64,000 nucleotides of DNA from Paenibacillus ottowii (GCF_006874425.1 NZ_VIJZ01000001.1:186001-250000); one strand, 5' to 3'. Shown: positions 43,532 through 53,340, counted from the first letter of the stretch. The notes: generated by a model from the sequence alone, not told the origin. Made by a program: numbers and translations.

Positions 43532-45691
43532 TTGAAAACAAAGCAAGTGCTTCGTAAAGGAATGAAGTATGCTTTTGCGCTATCACTCGTCGCAAGCAGC
43601 TTTCTACCAGGTGCAGGATTTACGGATAAAATACATGCAGAATCCCATGTCGATAATCCTTACCAAGGAGCGACAAAATATGTTAACCCTGATTATGCGG
43701 CTAGTGTCGACACATCGATTGCCAAGGTTACAGATGCGAACCTGAAGGCAAAAATGCAAACGGTCAAAACGTTCCCGACAGCCGTATGGCTTGATCGTAT
43801 TGCTGCTATTAACGGTGGTGGGGGCAAGCTTGGCTTGGAAGCGCATTTGGACCAAGTATTGGCGCAAAAGAAAGGCAACATGCCGATTACTGCGGAATTC
43901 ATTGTGTATGATCTGCCCGGACGAGATTGTCATGCCTTGGCTTCCAATGGTGAATTGCCGTTGACTCAGGCAGGTCTGGAAACGTACAAAAAGGATTATA
44001 TTGACAAAATCGCTTCTATTTTTGCGAATCCCAAATATAAGGATATTCGCATCGTAGCGATCATTGAACCGGACAGTTTGCCAAATCTGGTAACCAATCT
44101 GGATACTCCCCAATGTGGACAAGCCAAATCTACAGGAATTTATGAGGCTGGCGTTAAATACACAATGAATAAGCTGAACGAGATTCCGAATGTGTACAAA
44201 TACGTGGATATCGGTCACTCTGGCTGGTTAGGTTGGGATAACAACCGTGCAGCAACGGTATCTCTGTTTACCACTATCTTCAAAGATACTAGCAAAGGTT
44301 TGTCCAGTGTGGATGGCTTTATCACGAATACAGCCAATACTTCACCGTTGACAGAACCGAATCTGCCTGATCCCAACCTGAATATTGGCGGGCAGCCGAT
44401 CAAATCGTCCAAATTCTACGAATGGAATCCTAATTTCGATGAATCGGATTTCGCAGAGTCCTTGCATAGAGATTTTGTCAATGCAGGCTGGCCAAGCTCG
44501 CTCGGCATGTTAATTGATACCGGCCGTAATGGATGGGGGGGACCTAACCGTCCGACTTCCGCAGTCGGCAATGATATTAACTCCTATGTAAACTCAGGTC
44601 GTGTGGACAAACGTTCGCACCGTGGTAACTGGTGTAATAGCAGCGGAGCAGGGATGGGAACACCGCCACAAACGGCTCCAGCTGGCCATATCGATGCCTA
44701 TGTCTGGGCGAAACCTCCAGGGGATTCCGATGGTTCCAGTTCACTCATTCCGAACGATGAGGGCAAAGGCTTTGACCGTATGTGTGATCCTACCTATACA
44801 ACCAAGGATGGCACATTAACGGATGCTTTGCCGAATGCACCTATTTCAGGAGCATGGTTCCATGATCAGTTTGTAATGCTGGTACAAAATGCGTACCCTG
44901 CAATCGTGCCTTCCAGTGGTGGTGTAGACCCAGCGCCTACAGCTCCAGCTGTACCTTCAGGCTTAAAGGCTGTTGTGGGTAATGCCCAAGTAACGCTGAC
45001 TTGGAATGCGTCTACTGGTGCCGACAGCTACACGGTAAAACGTGCCACTAGCGAAGCAGGTCCTTTTACAACCGTTGCACCTCTTGTTACTGCAAGAGAG
45101 TACACGGATAAAGGGCTGACGAACGGAACAACTTACTTCTATGTTGTAAGTGCTACGAATGCAAAAGGAACAAGTAAGGATTCCGCAACGGTAAGCGCTG
45201 AACCCAAAGGTACACCGACCGATCCAACCGACCCTACTGATCCTACAGAGCCAGCAGGTGATTTGGTTGTCATGTATCGGGCCGGGGACACCGATCCAGC
45301 GAATAACGCGGCCAAGCCTTTTTTTAACCTGAAAAATAAAGGGACAACACCGGTGAAGCTGAGTGAGCTTAAAATCCGCTACTACTTCACAAAAGATGGC
45401 AGCCAAGAGCTGCAATCTGCGGTAGACTGGGCGCAAGTAGGTAATGATAACGTACTGCGTACCATTACAGACAAGTATATTGAACTCGGTTTCAGTGCTG
45501 CTGCCGGTACGCTTGCTGCTGGGGCGCAAACAGGTGATATTCAGATCCGCATGAACCATAGCGACTGGTCTAATCTGAATGAATCCAATGACTACTCTTT
45601 CGATCCAACCAAAACCTCTTATGCTGAATGGAACAAAGTTACGTTGTTCCACAACGATAAGCTGGTATGGGGAATCGAGCCTAGGATGTAG
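43532..45691 (+). CDS. GH6 cellobiohydrolase with FN3 and CBM3 domains
   Basis: A secreted cellulase of about 719 residues that releases cellobiose from cellulose ends. It has a signal peptide (to about residue 35, ending IHAES), a GH6 catalytic domain (about 40-450), a fibronectin type III domain (about 470-555), a PTDPTDPTEP linker and a C-terminal family 3 cellulose-binding module (about 570-719, starting DLVVMYRAGDT). GH6 hallmarks are YDLPGRDCHALASNGEL, IIEPDSLPN, YVDIGHSGWLGWDNN, GRNGWGGPNRP, KRSHRGNWCNSSGAG and DAYVWAKPPGDSDG. The long active-site-covering segments suggest an exo-acting enzyme. TTG 43532 has AGGTGA five bases upstream; GTG 43523 is possible. Expression should be under catabolite control through the leader cre sites. 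Confidence 0.93.
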   Translation: MKTKQVLRKGMKYAFALSLVASSFLPGAGFTDKIHAESHVDNPYQGATKYVNPDYAASVDTSIAKVTDANLKAKMQTVKTFPTAVWLDRIAAINGGGGKLGLEAHLDQVLAQKKGNMPITAEFIVYDLPGRDCHALASNGELPLTQAGLETYKKDYIDKIASIFANPKYKDIRIVAIIEPDSLPNLVTNLDTPQCGQAKSTGIYEAGVKYTMNKLNEIPNVYKYVDIGHSGWLGWDNNRAATVSLFTTIFKDTSKGLSSVDGFITNTANTSPLTEPNLPDPNLNIGGQPIKSSKFYEWNPNFDESDFAESLHRDFVNAGWPSSLGMLIDTGRNGWGGPNRPTSAVGNDINSYVNSGRVDKRSHRGNWCNSSGAGMGTPPQTAPAGHIDAYVWAKPPGDSDGSSSLIPNDEGKGFDRMCDPTYTTKDGTLTDALPNAPISGAWFHDQFVMLVQNAYPAIVPSSGGVDPAPTAPAVPSGLKAVVGNAQVTLTWNASTGADSYTVKRATSEAGPFTTVAPLVTAREYTDKGLTNGTTYFYVVSATNAKGTSKDSATVSAEPKGTPTDPTDPTDPTEPAGDLVVMYRAGDTDPANNAAKPFFNLKNKGTTPVKLSELKIRYYFTKDGSQELQSAVDWAQVGNDNVLRTITDKYIELGFSAAAGTLAAGAQTGDIQIRMNHSDWSNLNESNDYSFDPTKTSYAEWNKVTLFHNDKLVWGIEPRM

Positions 45692-45735
45692 GTGGAATTT
45701 GCATTGTACACTTGAGTAATTGAAATGGATGGTTA

Positions 45736-45770
45736 AAAAGGTTGCGGCACAACTGCCGTAGCCTTTTTTT
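45736..45770 (+). terminator. Terminator of the cellobiohydrolase gene
   Basis: AAAAAGG-T-GCGGCA pairs with TGCCG-A-GCCTTTTT around a CAAC loop, followed by Ts. Confidence 0.88.
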
Positions 45771-45866
45771 AACGTCTTCGAATAAAGAATTCGATGACCA
45801 AGGGAATAAGCATTCAAATTGTGTATAATGAAAAAAAAGAATGCTGTTCTACTAATGGAGGGTTCA

Positions 45867-45982
45867 TGGGCAAAAAGTTAATCTTAGACTGAGAGTGAAG
45901 CTCAAGCACCGACTACGGTAGATGTGGCGCTTCAAGTAGACGCAGAGCGATTTTTGCGTCATTTTCTTAGCCGGGTGGTATA
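45867..45982 (+). pseudogene. Broken small ORF between two hairpins
   Basis: After GGAGGG (45857-45862) an ATG opens MGKKLILD and stops at once (TGA). In another frame the sequence continues with open, protein-like codons ESEAQAPTTVDVALQVDAE, then RFLRHFLSRVV, and a stop, directly before the hairpin at 45995. A single-base shift would join them into a peptide of about 38 residues. It may be the remnant of a small gene. I recognise no family. Confidence 0.3.
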
Positions 45983-45994
45983 AAAAAATAATCT

Positions 45995-46028
45995 AAAGAT
46001 TGCCGATGAACCTGCATCGGCAATCTTT
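45995..46028 (+). terminator. Strong hairpin upstream of kinase gene
   Basis: AAAGATTGCCGATG and CATCGGCAATCTTT form a perfect 14-bp stem around AACCTG. The right arm ends in TTT, as in a short-tailed terminator. It would end the small broken transcript upstream. Confidence 0.75.
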
Positions 46029-46109
46029 GTGCATATATGTTTTAATTACTTTCATATTAAAATAGGGCTAGTTAGAAAAACTGCCGAACCACAAAGGAGG
46101 AGATTCATT

Positions 46110-48785
46110 GTGTTTTCTGCTGCTCGGCGACTGCCTTTGCTGGAACATATGTATAATCATGCCCCGACAGGAATCGTGATTTTGTCGAGGGAGGGGAAGT
46201 GTCTGTACGTCAATCCCGCCTTTTGCAAAATGGTCGGATATGAGCAGGAGGAATTACTGGATATCCGATATTACCATCTTTTGTATCATGAGGCTCAGGA
46301 TCAGCAAGGGTTGAGGGAGGCCTATGCAGGCTGGCTAAAGGCAACGGATCAAGTCTACAAGACAGAGCTGCGTTTAAAGCATAAACGGGGAACAACCGTC
46401 TGGCTAGCGCTGGAATTAACCATATTTGATGATGAGGCTACCGAGCAGTCTTATTTGATTGCGTATGCAATGGATATCACGGAGAAAAAGGACATGGAGC
46501 AGGTGCTTTCGGACAATGAGGATTTGTACATGTTGATTACCGAAAATACGCCGGATGTCATCTCCTACAGCACGGCAGACGGCGTACTTCAATATATTTC
46601 TCCTTCGGTGGAAAAACTTCTTGGCTATACGAAACAGGAGATGCTTGGGAAAAAACGATTGCAATTTTACCATGTCGAAGATGCCGATTACATGCGTGTA
46701 CATGGAATGTTCAAGGAAACAGGCATCATGAAGCGGCGTGTCCGTCATAAGGACGGGCACTACTTGTGGCTGGAGGTATCGTTCCGCGTTATTCGGGATG
46801 AGCGAGGCAAAATCAAGCGGGTTCTGTCCATTGGCCGGAATATCACAGAGCGACAAAAGAGCGAGGAGAACCTGGCCAAAGCTCAACAGTTGGCGATGTT
46901 CGGCTCCTGGGATTGGGATCTGGTCAACAATGTTATGCATTTTTCCAAGGAATTTCGCAGCATATTTGGCTATCTCGTCAAGCCGGTTGAAACAAGTATT
47001 GACGCCTTCATGAAGGCGATTCATCCTGAAGATACAGAACGGATGAAACAGATTATCAACAACGTTATTTTAAAGGGAATTCACGAAGAAACCTTTTACC
47101 GGATCGTATTGCCCACTGGGGAACAGAAGGTACTGCGTTCGATCTGGGAAGCTGAGATGGACGAGCAGGCAGGCAAGCCTGTTCAAGTGGTCGGAATGAT
47201 ACAGGACGTTACAGAGCACCGGGAAATCGAGCAGCGTCTTCGTGAAAGTGAAAACCGTTATAAGTCCCTATTCCAGCATAATCCGCTTGGGATATGCGCT
47301 ATGGATATGGAAGGTCATATTTTGAGTGTGAATCCAAGTCTGGAGCAGCTTACGGGTTATACGAGGGATGAGCTGCTTGGATCTGAACTCCTTGTAATGG
47401 CTTCCTCTGAGGAACAGGACAAAATCAAGCGTCATATGGAACTGGCCAGACAGGGGGAGACACAAACCTATGAATCGGAATTCATACATAAGGAGGGGGA
47501 GCGTCTATTCATCAAGATGACTCATATCCCGATTTTCGTGCAAGAGGACATTGTAGGCTGCTACGGGATTATAGAAAATGTGACCCCTCTTAAAAACTAC
47601 ATCGCTCAAATTGAAAAGCTCAGCAACGAGCATTCGCTCATTTTGAATGCGGTATCCGAAGGAATTGTGGGTTTGAGTACCGAAGGACATGTCCGCTTTA
47701 TGAATCCGGCAGCTGTCGAGATGTTCGGCGTAGGCTCAGCCAATCCGCTGAACAGTTCATGTATAGACATGATTCGCCATGCTAACGAAATAGGCAGCCA
47801 TTTTCCAGACGAGCAGGCTTCTATTCTGCAAGCGATTCGCAGCGGCGCTTCTTATCAGGCAGAGGAAGCTGTATTTTGGAAAAAAGACGGGTCCAGTTTT
47901 CTGGCCTCCTACCGAATCAGCCCTTTGATGGATAACGGTGAGCGAAAAGGAGCTGTGATGGTTTTTGTAGACAGGACGAATGAAAAGGAGATTATTCGGG
48001 CTAAGGAGTCGGCCGAACGTGCCGATCGGGCCAAGTCTGAATTTCTGTCTGTGATGAGTCATGAGCTGCGTACACCGATGAATGGCATTATAGGTATGGC
48101 AGGGTTGCTGGCAGACACCGAATTAGATGAGGAGCAGCGCAGCTATATTGATATTATTACCAGCAGTAGCAACGCTTTAATGCAGATATTGAATGAGATC
48201 CTGGATTTGAGCAAAATCGAAGCTGGCAAAATGTCATTGCTGCATGAGTCTTTTGTGCTTGGGGAAGTGGTTGGCAGTGTAGCTGACCTTTTCATGACGC
48301 AGGCTATGGAAAAAGGCCTCCAGCTAGAATGGCATGTAGATCAGGAAATACCAGGGATGCTGGTCGGTGACCATGTGCGTATCCGACAGATATTGGTGAA
48401 CTTGGTGAGCAATGCGATCAAATTTACGGAGCGGGGGCGTGTAAATATTTTTGTGGAGAGAAAGGCCTACAGCCGCCGTAAAAAGAAATGCCTGATTGAG
48501 TTCAGTGTAACCGATACTGGAATCGGCATCCCGGCAGATCGTCAGCATCTATTGTTTCAGCCTTTTTCCCAGCTTCATCCGGCATTGAACCGGAAATATG
48601 GAGGGACAGGCCTCGGCTTGTCCATTTGCAAAAATCTGGTCAAGCTAATGGGGGGCTCTATTGGCGTGGACAGCGATGAGGCCAGAGGAGCAACATTCCG
48701 ATTCCAGCTGGACCTAAAGCTGCCAGAGGGGCAGACGCTTGCGAATATAGACCGTGATCAGCCTTATGATTCAAAGGAAGGCTAA
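46110..48785 (+). CDS. Orphan multi-PAS sensor histidine kinase
   Basis: An 891-residue soluble-looking histidine kinase with five consecutive PAS domains (about residues 12-125, 135-250, 260-370, 380-490 and 505-615) followed by a phosphoacceptor domain ([19 protein letters not shown], His near 655) and an ATPase domain with N box ([17 protein letters not shown]), G1 (VTDTGIGIP) and G2 ([19 protein letters not shown]). There is no transmembrane segment and no receiver domain, and no response regulator is adjacent, so its partner lies elsewhere. Many Bacillus kinases of this architecture feed the sporulation phosphorelay; that role is only a possibility here. GTG 46110 follows AAGGAGGAG by eight bases. 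The ORF opens at 46029 without a ribosome site. Confidence 0.9.
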   Translation: MFSAARRLPLLEHMYNHAPTGIVILSREGKCLYVNPAFCKMVGYEQEELLDIRYYHLLYHEAQDQQGLREAYAGWLKATDQVYKTELRLKHKRGTTVWLALELTIFDDEATEQSYLIAYAMDITEKKDMEQVLSDNEDLYMLITENTPDVISYSTADGVLQYISPSVEKLLGYTKQEMLGKKRLQFYHVEDADYMRVHGMFKETGIMKRRVRHKDGHYLWLEVSFRVIRDERGKIKRVLSIGRNITERQKSEENLAKAQQLAMFGSWDWDLVNNVMHFSKEFRSIFGYLVKPVETSIDAFMKAIHPEDTERMKQIINNVILKGIHEETFYRIVLPTGEQKVLRSIWEAEMDEQAGKPVQVVGMIQDVTEHREIEQRLRESENRYKSLFQHNPLGICAMDMEGHILSVNPSLEQLTGYTRDELLGSELLVMASSEEQDKIKRHMELARQGETQTYESEFIHKEGERLFIKMTHIPIFVQEDIVGCYGIIENVTPLKNYIAQIEKLSNEHSLILNAVSEGIVGLSTEGHVRFMNPAAVEMFGVGSANPLNSSCIDMIRHANEIGSHFPDEQASILQAIRSGASYQAEEAVFWKKDGSSFLASYRISPLMDNGERKGAVMVFVDRTNEKEIIRAKESAERADRAKSEFLSVMSHELRTPMNGIIGMAGLLADTELDEEQRSYIDIITSSSNALMQILNEILDLSKIEAGKMSLLHESFVLGEVVGSVADLFMTQAMEKGLQLEWHVDQEIPGMLVGDHVRIRQILVNLVSNAIKFTERGRVNIFVERKAYSRRKKKCLIEFSVTDTGIGIPADRQHLLFQPFSQLHPALNRKYGGTGLGLSICKNLVKLMGGSIGVDSDEARGATFRFQLDLKLPEGQTLANIDRDQPYDSKEG

Positions 48786-48788
48786 AAA

Positions 48789-48826
48789 GAAATAGCCGTG
48801 ATGCAACCTGCATCACGGCTATTTCT
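48789..48826 (+). terminator. Terminator of the kinase gene
   Basis: AGAAATAGCCGTGATG and CATCACGGCTATTTCT form a 16-bp perfect stem just after the kinase stop. The T-run is short, but the stem is very stable. Confidence 0.75.
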
Positions 48827-48849
48827 GTAAGAAAGCAGCAAAGAAAAGA

Positions 48850-48900
48850 TTGACAAACTGTTCTAACTGTACTATTAATGATAGTACAGTTAGAACAGTT
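48850..48900. promoter_or_regulatory. Promoter with 45-bp palindromic operator of the YtrA-type operon
   Basis: TTGACA (48850-48855), 17 bases and TATTAA (48873-48878) form the promoter. A perfect palindrome covers its spacer and -10: two 20-base arms (48856-48875 and 48881-48900) around TAATG. Each arm contains AACTGTTCTAACTGTACTAT or its complement. This is very probably the binding site of the GntR/YtrA-type repressor that the next gene encodes. Confidence 0.8.
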
Positions 48901-48946
48901 GACCTATATAAATTGAATTTGAGTCAGTGTTGAAAGGAGGAAGTCC

Positions 48947-49336
48947 ATGTTCGAGCTGGATATCCGCAGCCGCAAGCCGATCTATGAGCAGCTTATGGAA
49001 AAGGTCAAGGAAATGGTCGTGTACGGATCGCTTCAGCCGGATGAGCAATTGCCTTCTGTACGGGCGTTGTCCGCTCAACTTACGGTGAATCCGAATACGA
49101 TTCAGAAGGCGTATCGCGAGCTGGAACGTGAAGGATATATCTATTCCGTTCAAGGCAAAGGCAGCTTTGTCACGCCTACCCAGCAGCCGCCGCAACAAAT
49201 AAAGCGAGACGAGATCCGGGCGGCATTGTTAAAACAGATGATCGAAGCTGTCCATTTCGGTTTTACACAGCAGGAAGTGGACGACATATACGTGGAAGCT
49301 ATGCAAACAAAGGAAAGGGGGATGTCCCTTGATTGA
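48947..49336 (+). CDS. GntR-family regulator, YtrA subfamily
   Basis: A 129-residue repressor. It has an N-terminal winged helix-turn-helix of the GntR type (RKPIYEQLMEKVKEMV, then LPSVRALSAQLTVNPNTIQKAYRELE) and only a short C-terminal dimerisation segment, the defining feature of the YtrA subfamily. GAAAGGAGG precedes the ATG. It is the first gene of an operon with an ABC ATPase and a permease, overlaps the ATPase start by eight bases, and sits behind a long palindrome that overlaps the promoter. YtrA-type operons in Bacilli respond to cell-envelope-active compounds, which is the likely inducer here. Confidence 0.92.
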   Translation: MFELDIRSRKPIYEQLMEKVKEMVVYGSLQPDEQLPSVRALSAQLTVNPNTIQKAYRELEREGYIYSVQGKGSFVTPTQQPPQQIKRDEIRAALLKQMIEAVHFGFTQQEVDDIYVEAMQTKERGMSLD

Positions 49337-50231
49337 ATTAAGGGAAGTCACAAAGACATTTACAGAAGAAAAAGCTGTTGACCAGCTAGCCCTTACGGTA
49401 AAGAAGGGCTCCATTTTTGGACTACTGGGCTCGAATGGGGCAGGGAAAACAACCTTGCTCAAAATCATTGCCGGAATTTATCGACCCGATGCTGGCAAGG
49501 TGTTAATCGGGGGACAGCCGGTATATGAGCAGCCTGAAGTCAAGCAGCACATTCTGTTTTTGCCGGATACCCCCTATTTCTTCCCGCAAGCGACAATTCG
49601 TCAGATGGCCAGGTTCTACCGCTCCATTTATCCAAGTTGGAGTGAGGAACGTTACAAACAGCTTACAGATATTTTCAAGCTGGACCCGAAGCGCAAGCTT
49701 CACCGTTTTTCCAAGGGGATGAAGCGTCAAGCCGCTTTTTTGCTTGCCTTGAGCTGTATGCCTGAGCTGCTGGTTTTGGATGAACCCATTGACGGTCTGG
49801 ACCCGGTGATGCGTAGAATGATCAAAAATCTCTTGTTCCAAGAAACCGCTGCACGTGAGATGACTGTCGTAATCTCATCTCATAATTTGCGTGAGATTGA
49901 AGATATGTGTGATCATGTCGGCATTATGCACCAAGGACGGATGCTGCTGGAAAAAGAGGTTGACGACCTCAAATCTGATACGCATAAGGTGCAGGTTGCT
50001 TTTCGGGACAGCATGCATGAGGAAGCTGTCTGTGGTCAACTTTCGGTCGTACATAAGGAGCGAAGGGGCAGTGTTCTGCTGCTTATTATCCGGGGTGAGC
50101 GAGAGCGGATTACCGAGACGATTGAAGCGTATGAGCCGCATGTCTTCGATTTGCTGCCCCTGACGCTTGAGGAAATTTTCATTTATGAAATGGAGGACGC
50201 AGGTTATGACATCCAACCGATTCTTCTGTAG
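49329..50231 (+). CDS. ABC transporter ATP-binding protein, YtrB-like
   Basis: A 300-residue ATPase subunit. Walker A is GSNGAGKTT, the signature region is HRFSKGMKRQAAFLLAL (KGMKRQ in place of SGGQ, usual for this subfamily), Walker B is LLVLDEPIDGLDP and the switch His is in VISSHNLREIEDMCDHVGIM. The start is TTG 49329, overlapping the end of the GntR gene, with AAAGGGGGA before it. It overlaps the permease gene by 26 bases. The three genes form one co-translated unit controlled by the GntR repressor. Confidence 0.92.
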   Translation: MIELREVTKTFTEEKAVDQLALTVKKGSIFGLLGSNGAGKTTLLKIIAGIYRPDAGKVLIGGQPVYEQPEVKQHILFLPDTPYFFPQATIRQMARFYRSIYPSWSEERYKQLTDIFKLDPKRKLHRFSKGMKRQAAFLLALSCMPELLVLDEPIDGLDPVMRRMIKNLLFQETAAREMTVVISSHNLREIEDMCDHVGIMHQGRMLLEKEVDDLKSDTHKVQVAFRDSMHEEAVCGQLSVVHKERRGSVLLLIIRGERERITETIEAYEPHVFDLLPLTLEEIFIYEMEDAGYDIQPILL

Positions 50232-52305
50232 CGGCGGCGTAATTCGCCAATGTCTGAGACAGCATGGCTGGATCGGTCTATTGTACTTGGTAGGATTGCT
50301 GTTTACAGTACTACTGCCATTGTTTATGAGCATTGGTGATGAACAGCCACGAGTGGTTTTAAAAAGCTTGTTCGATAGCACTAACTCGGGTAATGAATTG
50401 CAAAAATTAATTTTAATGACCGTACCCGTGCTGGCAGGTGTGATGCTGCTTCGTTTTGTTCAGCGACAGGGGCCATCCGATTTGTATCACAGCCTACCTT
50501 TGCGTAGAGAGCATTTATTAACATCACATGTAATTAGCGGTCTTATTCTTTTACTTGTACCTGTATGGCTGACTGCGGGAGTAACCGCTTGGGTTAACAC
50601 GTCAGTCGAACTGCCTTATATTTTTCAAATTAATGACGTTGGATCGTGGGCTTTGGTCGTGTCCGTCCTTACGATTTTCTTGTTTACTTTTACTGTGTTT
50701 GTAGGGATTTGCGTGGGACAATCGTTGCTACAGACCGTAGTAGTGTATGTTTTGCTCCTATTGCCTCAGTTTCTATTCATGATGATAGGGCGTTTTCTGG
50801 AACGTAATTTATACGGATATGTGCGGGTGCGAGAAACCGTCGTTCAATATATTAATGGTGGGGAGTTTCGCAGCAATAATAATGTTTGGGAAAACTTATC
50901 GCCGTTTGTACGCATTATGGACAACTTGCCGCAGCGTGCCTTTTCCTACATGGAGCTACTTGCCTATTTAGGTGTTTCTCTGTTGTTTGTTGCCTTGAGT
51001 TATGGTTTGTATCGTAAACGCTTGGTCGAGAAGGCGACTCAGGCCATAGCATTTCCTTTCTTGCAGCCTTTGTTCAAGGCAGGAGTCACATTGTGCGCCA
51101 TGCTTATACTAGGCGATTATTTTTATAATGCAGGTACAAGAGGAGCAGCAAATTGGTCGATTTTTGGGTATGCACTTGGAGCTGTTCTAGGCTATATCGT
51201 TGTAGAAATGGTCATCCGCAAGACGTGGCAAATTGTGCGTGTTCGAGCTTTGGTGGAAATGGTCGTGTACGGTGTGATCATGGGGCTGGTACTATATATC
51301 CCGATATCAGGTTGGTTGGGTTATGAGGGGCGGATTCCAACAGCACACTCCGTAGAAAAAGTTTATGTCGGACGAGAGGAACCTCTAGGGGGGGATGCAC
51401 AGACAGAAGCTTATTACTCCCAAGACAGGGCCTATATCGCCTCTGTGCTGAATTTACATCGTGAACTCGTACGTGCACATGCAGCTGGCGAGAAAACATT
51501 GTCCAAAAACCTGGCCGTCGAATCGGCATTCATAGTCTACCGTTTGGATGATGGTTCCACCATGACTCGGCGCTATACATTCCCGGAGAAGCCTTTCCGG
51601 ACAGAGCTGGCTAAAGTGATGGGAGCTGAGCCTTATAAAACGGTAAGATACAAGCTGGATAAGCTGCAAGAAAAAGCGGAGACGATTAATATCCAATCCG
51701 TAGATGATAATGAAAGACGAGTGGTTTTAACCAATCCAAAAGAAACTCGTGAATTTAAAGATATACTCAGAGAAGAAGTACTAAATATGAGTTATAGCGA
51801 AATGCAATCAGAGGAATATCCATTGGGGAGTATTTCTATTACAAATAAAGAATCATCTTCTACCCATAACGAACCGAGATGGCAGCGTGAAATTTCATTT
51901 AATTGGCCGGCTTCCTACCACAAGCTTACAGGTTGGCTAGAGCAAAAGGGGTATGCGGATAAGGTGATCATTGATTCCAAGGATATTTTTTCGATACGGG
52001 CTGTTCCTATTATTGCTGAAGAGCTTGAACCTTATCAACCCAATCAGTATATTGACGACTATAAACTATTTAAAAGCATCCAACAGAAGTACAAAGCAAT
52101 AACGATTGAAGATCCGAAGCTGTGGAGCACTGTACTGGAAAAGCGTAGATCTAATAGCTTTACTCCAAATATGGCGAAAGGCACTTACCTGGTTCAGGTC
52201 AAGATCAAACCTTTATTTAGTTCAGATCCCCACACAGGCTATTACTATTTTACTCCAAACGATATGACACCGGAGCTTGCCAAGGCTTTACCAGCAGTTC
52301 CTTAA
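50206..52305 (+). CDS. ABC-2 type permease with large soluble C-terminal domain
   Basis: A 699-residue partner of the ATPase. The N-terminal 390 residues have about eight hydrophobic segments (for example WIGLLYLVGLLFTVLLPLF, LIILLVPVWLT-type, MLILGDYFY). After the last helix (VVYGVIMGLVLYIPISGWL) come about 300 mostly hydrophilic residues, probably outside the membrane, with repeated features such as YRLDDGSTMTRRYTFPEKPF. I recall this as the DUF6449 type of protein found beside GntR/ABC genes in Paenibacillus, not verified. ATG 50206 has GGAGGA eight bases upstream. Probable role: sensing or removal of envelope-active compounds. Confidence 0.8.
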   Translation: MTSNRFFCSGGVIRQCLRQHGWIGLLYLVGLLFTVLLPLFMSIGDEQPRVVLKSLFDSTNSGNELQKLILMTVPVLAGVMLLRFVQRQGPSDLYHSLPLRREHLLTSHVISGLILLLVPVWLTAGVTAWVNTSVELPYIFQINDVGSWALVVSVLTIFLFTFTVFVGICVGQSLLQTVVVYVLLLLPQFLFMMIGRFLERNLYGYVRVRETVVQYINGGEFRSNNNVWENLSPFVRIMDNLPQRAFSYMELLAYLGVSLLFVALSYGLYRKRLVEKATQAIAFPFLQPLFKAGVTLCAMLILGDYFYNAGTRGAANWSIFGYALGAVLGYIVVEMVIRKTWQIVRVRALVEMVVYGVIMGLVLYIPISGWLGYEGRIPTAHSVEKVYVGREEPLGGDAQTEAYYSQDRAYIASVLNLHRELVRAHAAGEKTLSKNLAVESAFIVYRLDDGSTMTRRYTFPEKPFRTELAKVMGAEPYKTVRYKLDKLQEKAETINIQSVDDNERRVVLTNPKETREFKDILREEVLNMSYSEMQSEEYPLGSISITNKESSSTHNEPRWQREISFNWPASYHKLTGWLEQKGYADKVIIDSKDIFSIRAVPIIAEELEPYQPNQYIDDYKLFKSIQQKYKAITIEDPKLWSTVLEKRRSNSFTPNMAKGTYLVQVKIKPLFSSDPHTGYYYFTPNDMTPELAKALPAVP

Positions 52306-52361
52306 GCTCTAACGAAGGACATGATCTGGTTTGGATAGCATATGGACGGAGGTAGATGAAC

Positions 52362-52461
52362 ATGGGATGGTTCGGACACGATATATAACAACCTTATCGA
52401 CGAGCAAGAGCTCCTCCACATCAGGGCTGACATCATAAAGGCACAGAGAGATACAACGTAG
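52362..52461 (+). pseudogene. Small frameshifted ORF
   Basis: GGAGGT (52348-52353) and ATG 52362 open MGWFGHDI and then TAA. One base further the sequence continues open as NNLIDEQELLHIRADIIKAQ, RDTT and a stop (52459-52461). Removing one T in the ATATATAAC run joins them into a peptide of 32 residues with a helical, protein-like end. A good ribosome site plus a coherent frame on both sides suggests a small gene with a recent frameshift or a sequencing error. Confidence 0.4.
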
Positions 52462-52518
52462 AACATATAAAGAGAAGAGTTCAATTATGTACAGTCCAAT
52501 AGTGGAGGAGCAAAAAAT

Positions 52519-53283
52519 ATGAAATATACAGGAGACCGTGAATTTCTACAGTTGTTGGAGCATCATGGGCAGCCATTTTCCGGATGGGATTTTTCATTCA
52601 TTTCGGATACGGGACGAGTGGCGAGCGAGCCTTTGGACTGGTCTTATGCCAGCAAGGCTTTGGCATTGATTCATTCCTCCAAAGCGATGCTGGATATGGG
52701 CACAGGCGGGGGAGAGCTATTGTCGCGGTTACGCCCTTTTCCAGAGATCGTTTGTGCGACAGAGGCATATGCACCGAACGTTCCTATCGCCAAGGCAAGA
52801 TTGGAGCCGCTGGGTGTGCGCGTGATGGCTATACATGATGACGACTCCCTTCCGTTTGGCGATGCCGGGTTCGATCTTGTGCTGAACAAGCATGAGTCAT
52901 TTTCGCCAGCGGAAGTGCGCCGTATTATGCGTCCAGGAGGTACGTTTTTGACTCAACAGGCGGGAGGCCTGGATTGTGCAGGCATTAACGCACGATTGGG
53001 AGCGCCTGATTACGTGTATGCGGACTGGACTCTTTCTAAAGCACTTGCAGGTTTGAAAAGCAATGGTTTTGAAATCGTAGAGCAGCGGGAGCAGTTTCCG
53101 ACACAGCGATTTTACGATATTGGAGCGATTGTCTATTACTTAAAAGTAATTGAATGGCAGATTGCAGACTTCCAGCTAGAGAAATATATAGAACAGCTGT
53201 ATGGTCTGTATTTGGATATTAAACGTGATGGGTACTGGGACGTGAAGCAACATCGTTTTTTGATCCATGCCAGAGCAATATAA
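52519..53283 (+). CDS. SAM-dependent methyltransferase
   Basis: A 254-residue class I methyltransferase. The glycine-rich SAM-binding motif is AMLDMGTGGGELLSRL (about residues 55-70), followed by an acidic position at the end of strand 2 (CATEAY), a motif with acidic residues HDDDSLPFGDAGFDLVLNKHES, and IMRPGGTFLTQQ. Substrate cannot be told from sequence; similar proteins act on small molecules. The ATG follows GTGGAGGAG. It is monocistronic and ends with a terminator at 53299. Confidence 0.88.
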   Translation: MKYTGDREFLQLLEHHGQPFSGWDFSFISDTGRVASEPLDWSYASKALALIHSSKAMLDMGTGGGELLSRLRPFPEIVCATEAYAPNVPIAKARLEPLGVRVMAIHDDDSLPFGDAGFDLVLNKHESFSPAEVRRIMRPGGTFLTQQAGGLDCAGINARLGAPDYVYADWTLSKALAGLKSNGFEIVEQREQFPTQRFYDIGAIVYYLKVIEWQIADFQLEKYIEQLYGLYLDIKRDGYWDVKQHRFLIHARAI

Positions 53284-53298
53284 AGAGGATTCGATACC

Positions 53299-53329
53299 AA
53301 AAAGCCTTTCCCGCGGGAGAGGCTTTTTT
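53299..53329. terminator. Terminator after the methyltransferase
   Basis: AAAAAGCCT pairs with AGGCTTTTT, with an inner TCCCGCGGGA stem. It has T-runs on the plus strand and a shorter one on the minus strand, so it may also serve the convergent small gene ending at 53341. Confidence 0.9.
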
Positions 53330-53340
53330 GGTTATACATA

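Larger units (their letters stand above)
45692..46109. other. Intergenic region with two terminators and ORF remnants
   Basis: Holds the cellulase terminator, a small broken ORF (45867-45982, listed separately) and a second strong hairpin at 45995-46028 just before the kinase gene. Nothing else is seen. Confidence 0.5.

Noticed and set aside
44963..45817. 284-codon antisense ORF at the end of the cellulase gene
   Set aside because: It lies over the FN3 and CBM3 domains and the terminator; Cys/Arg-rich shadow composition.
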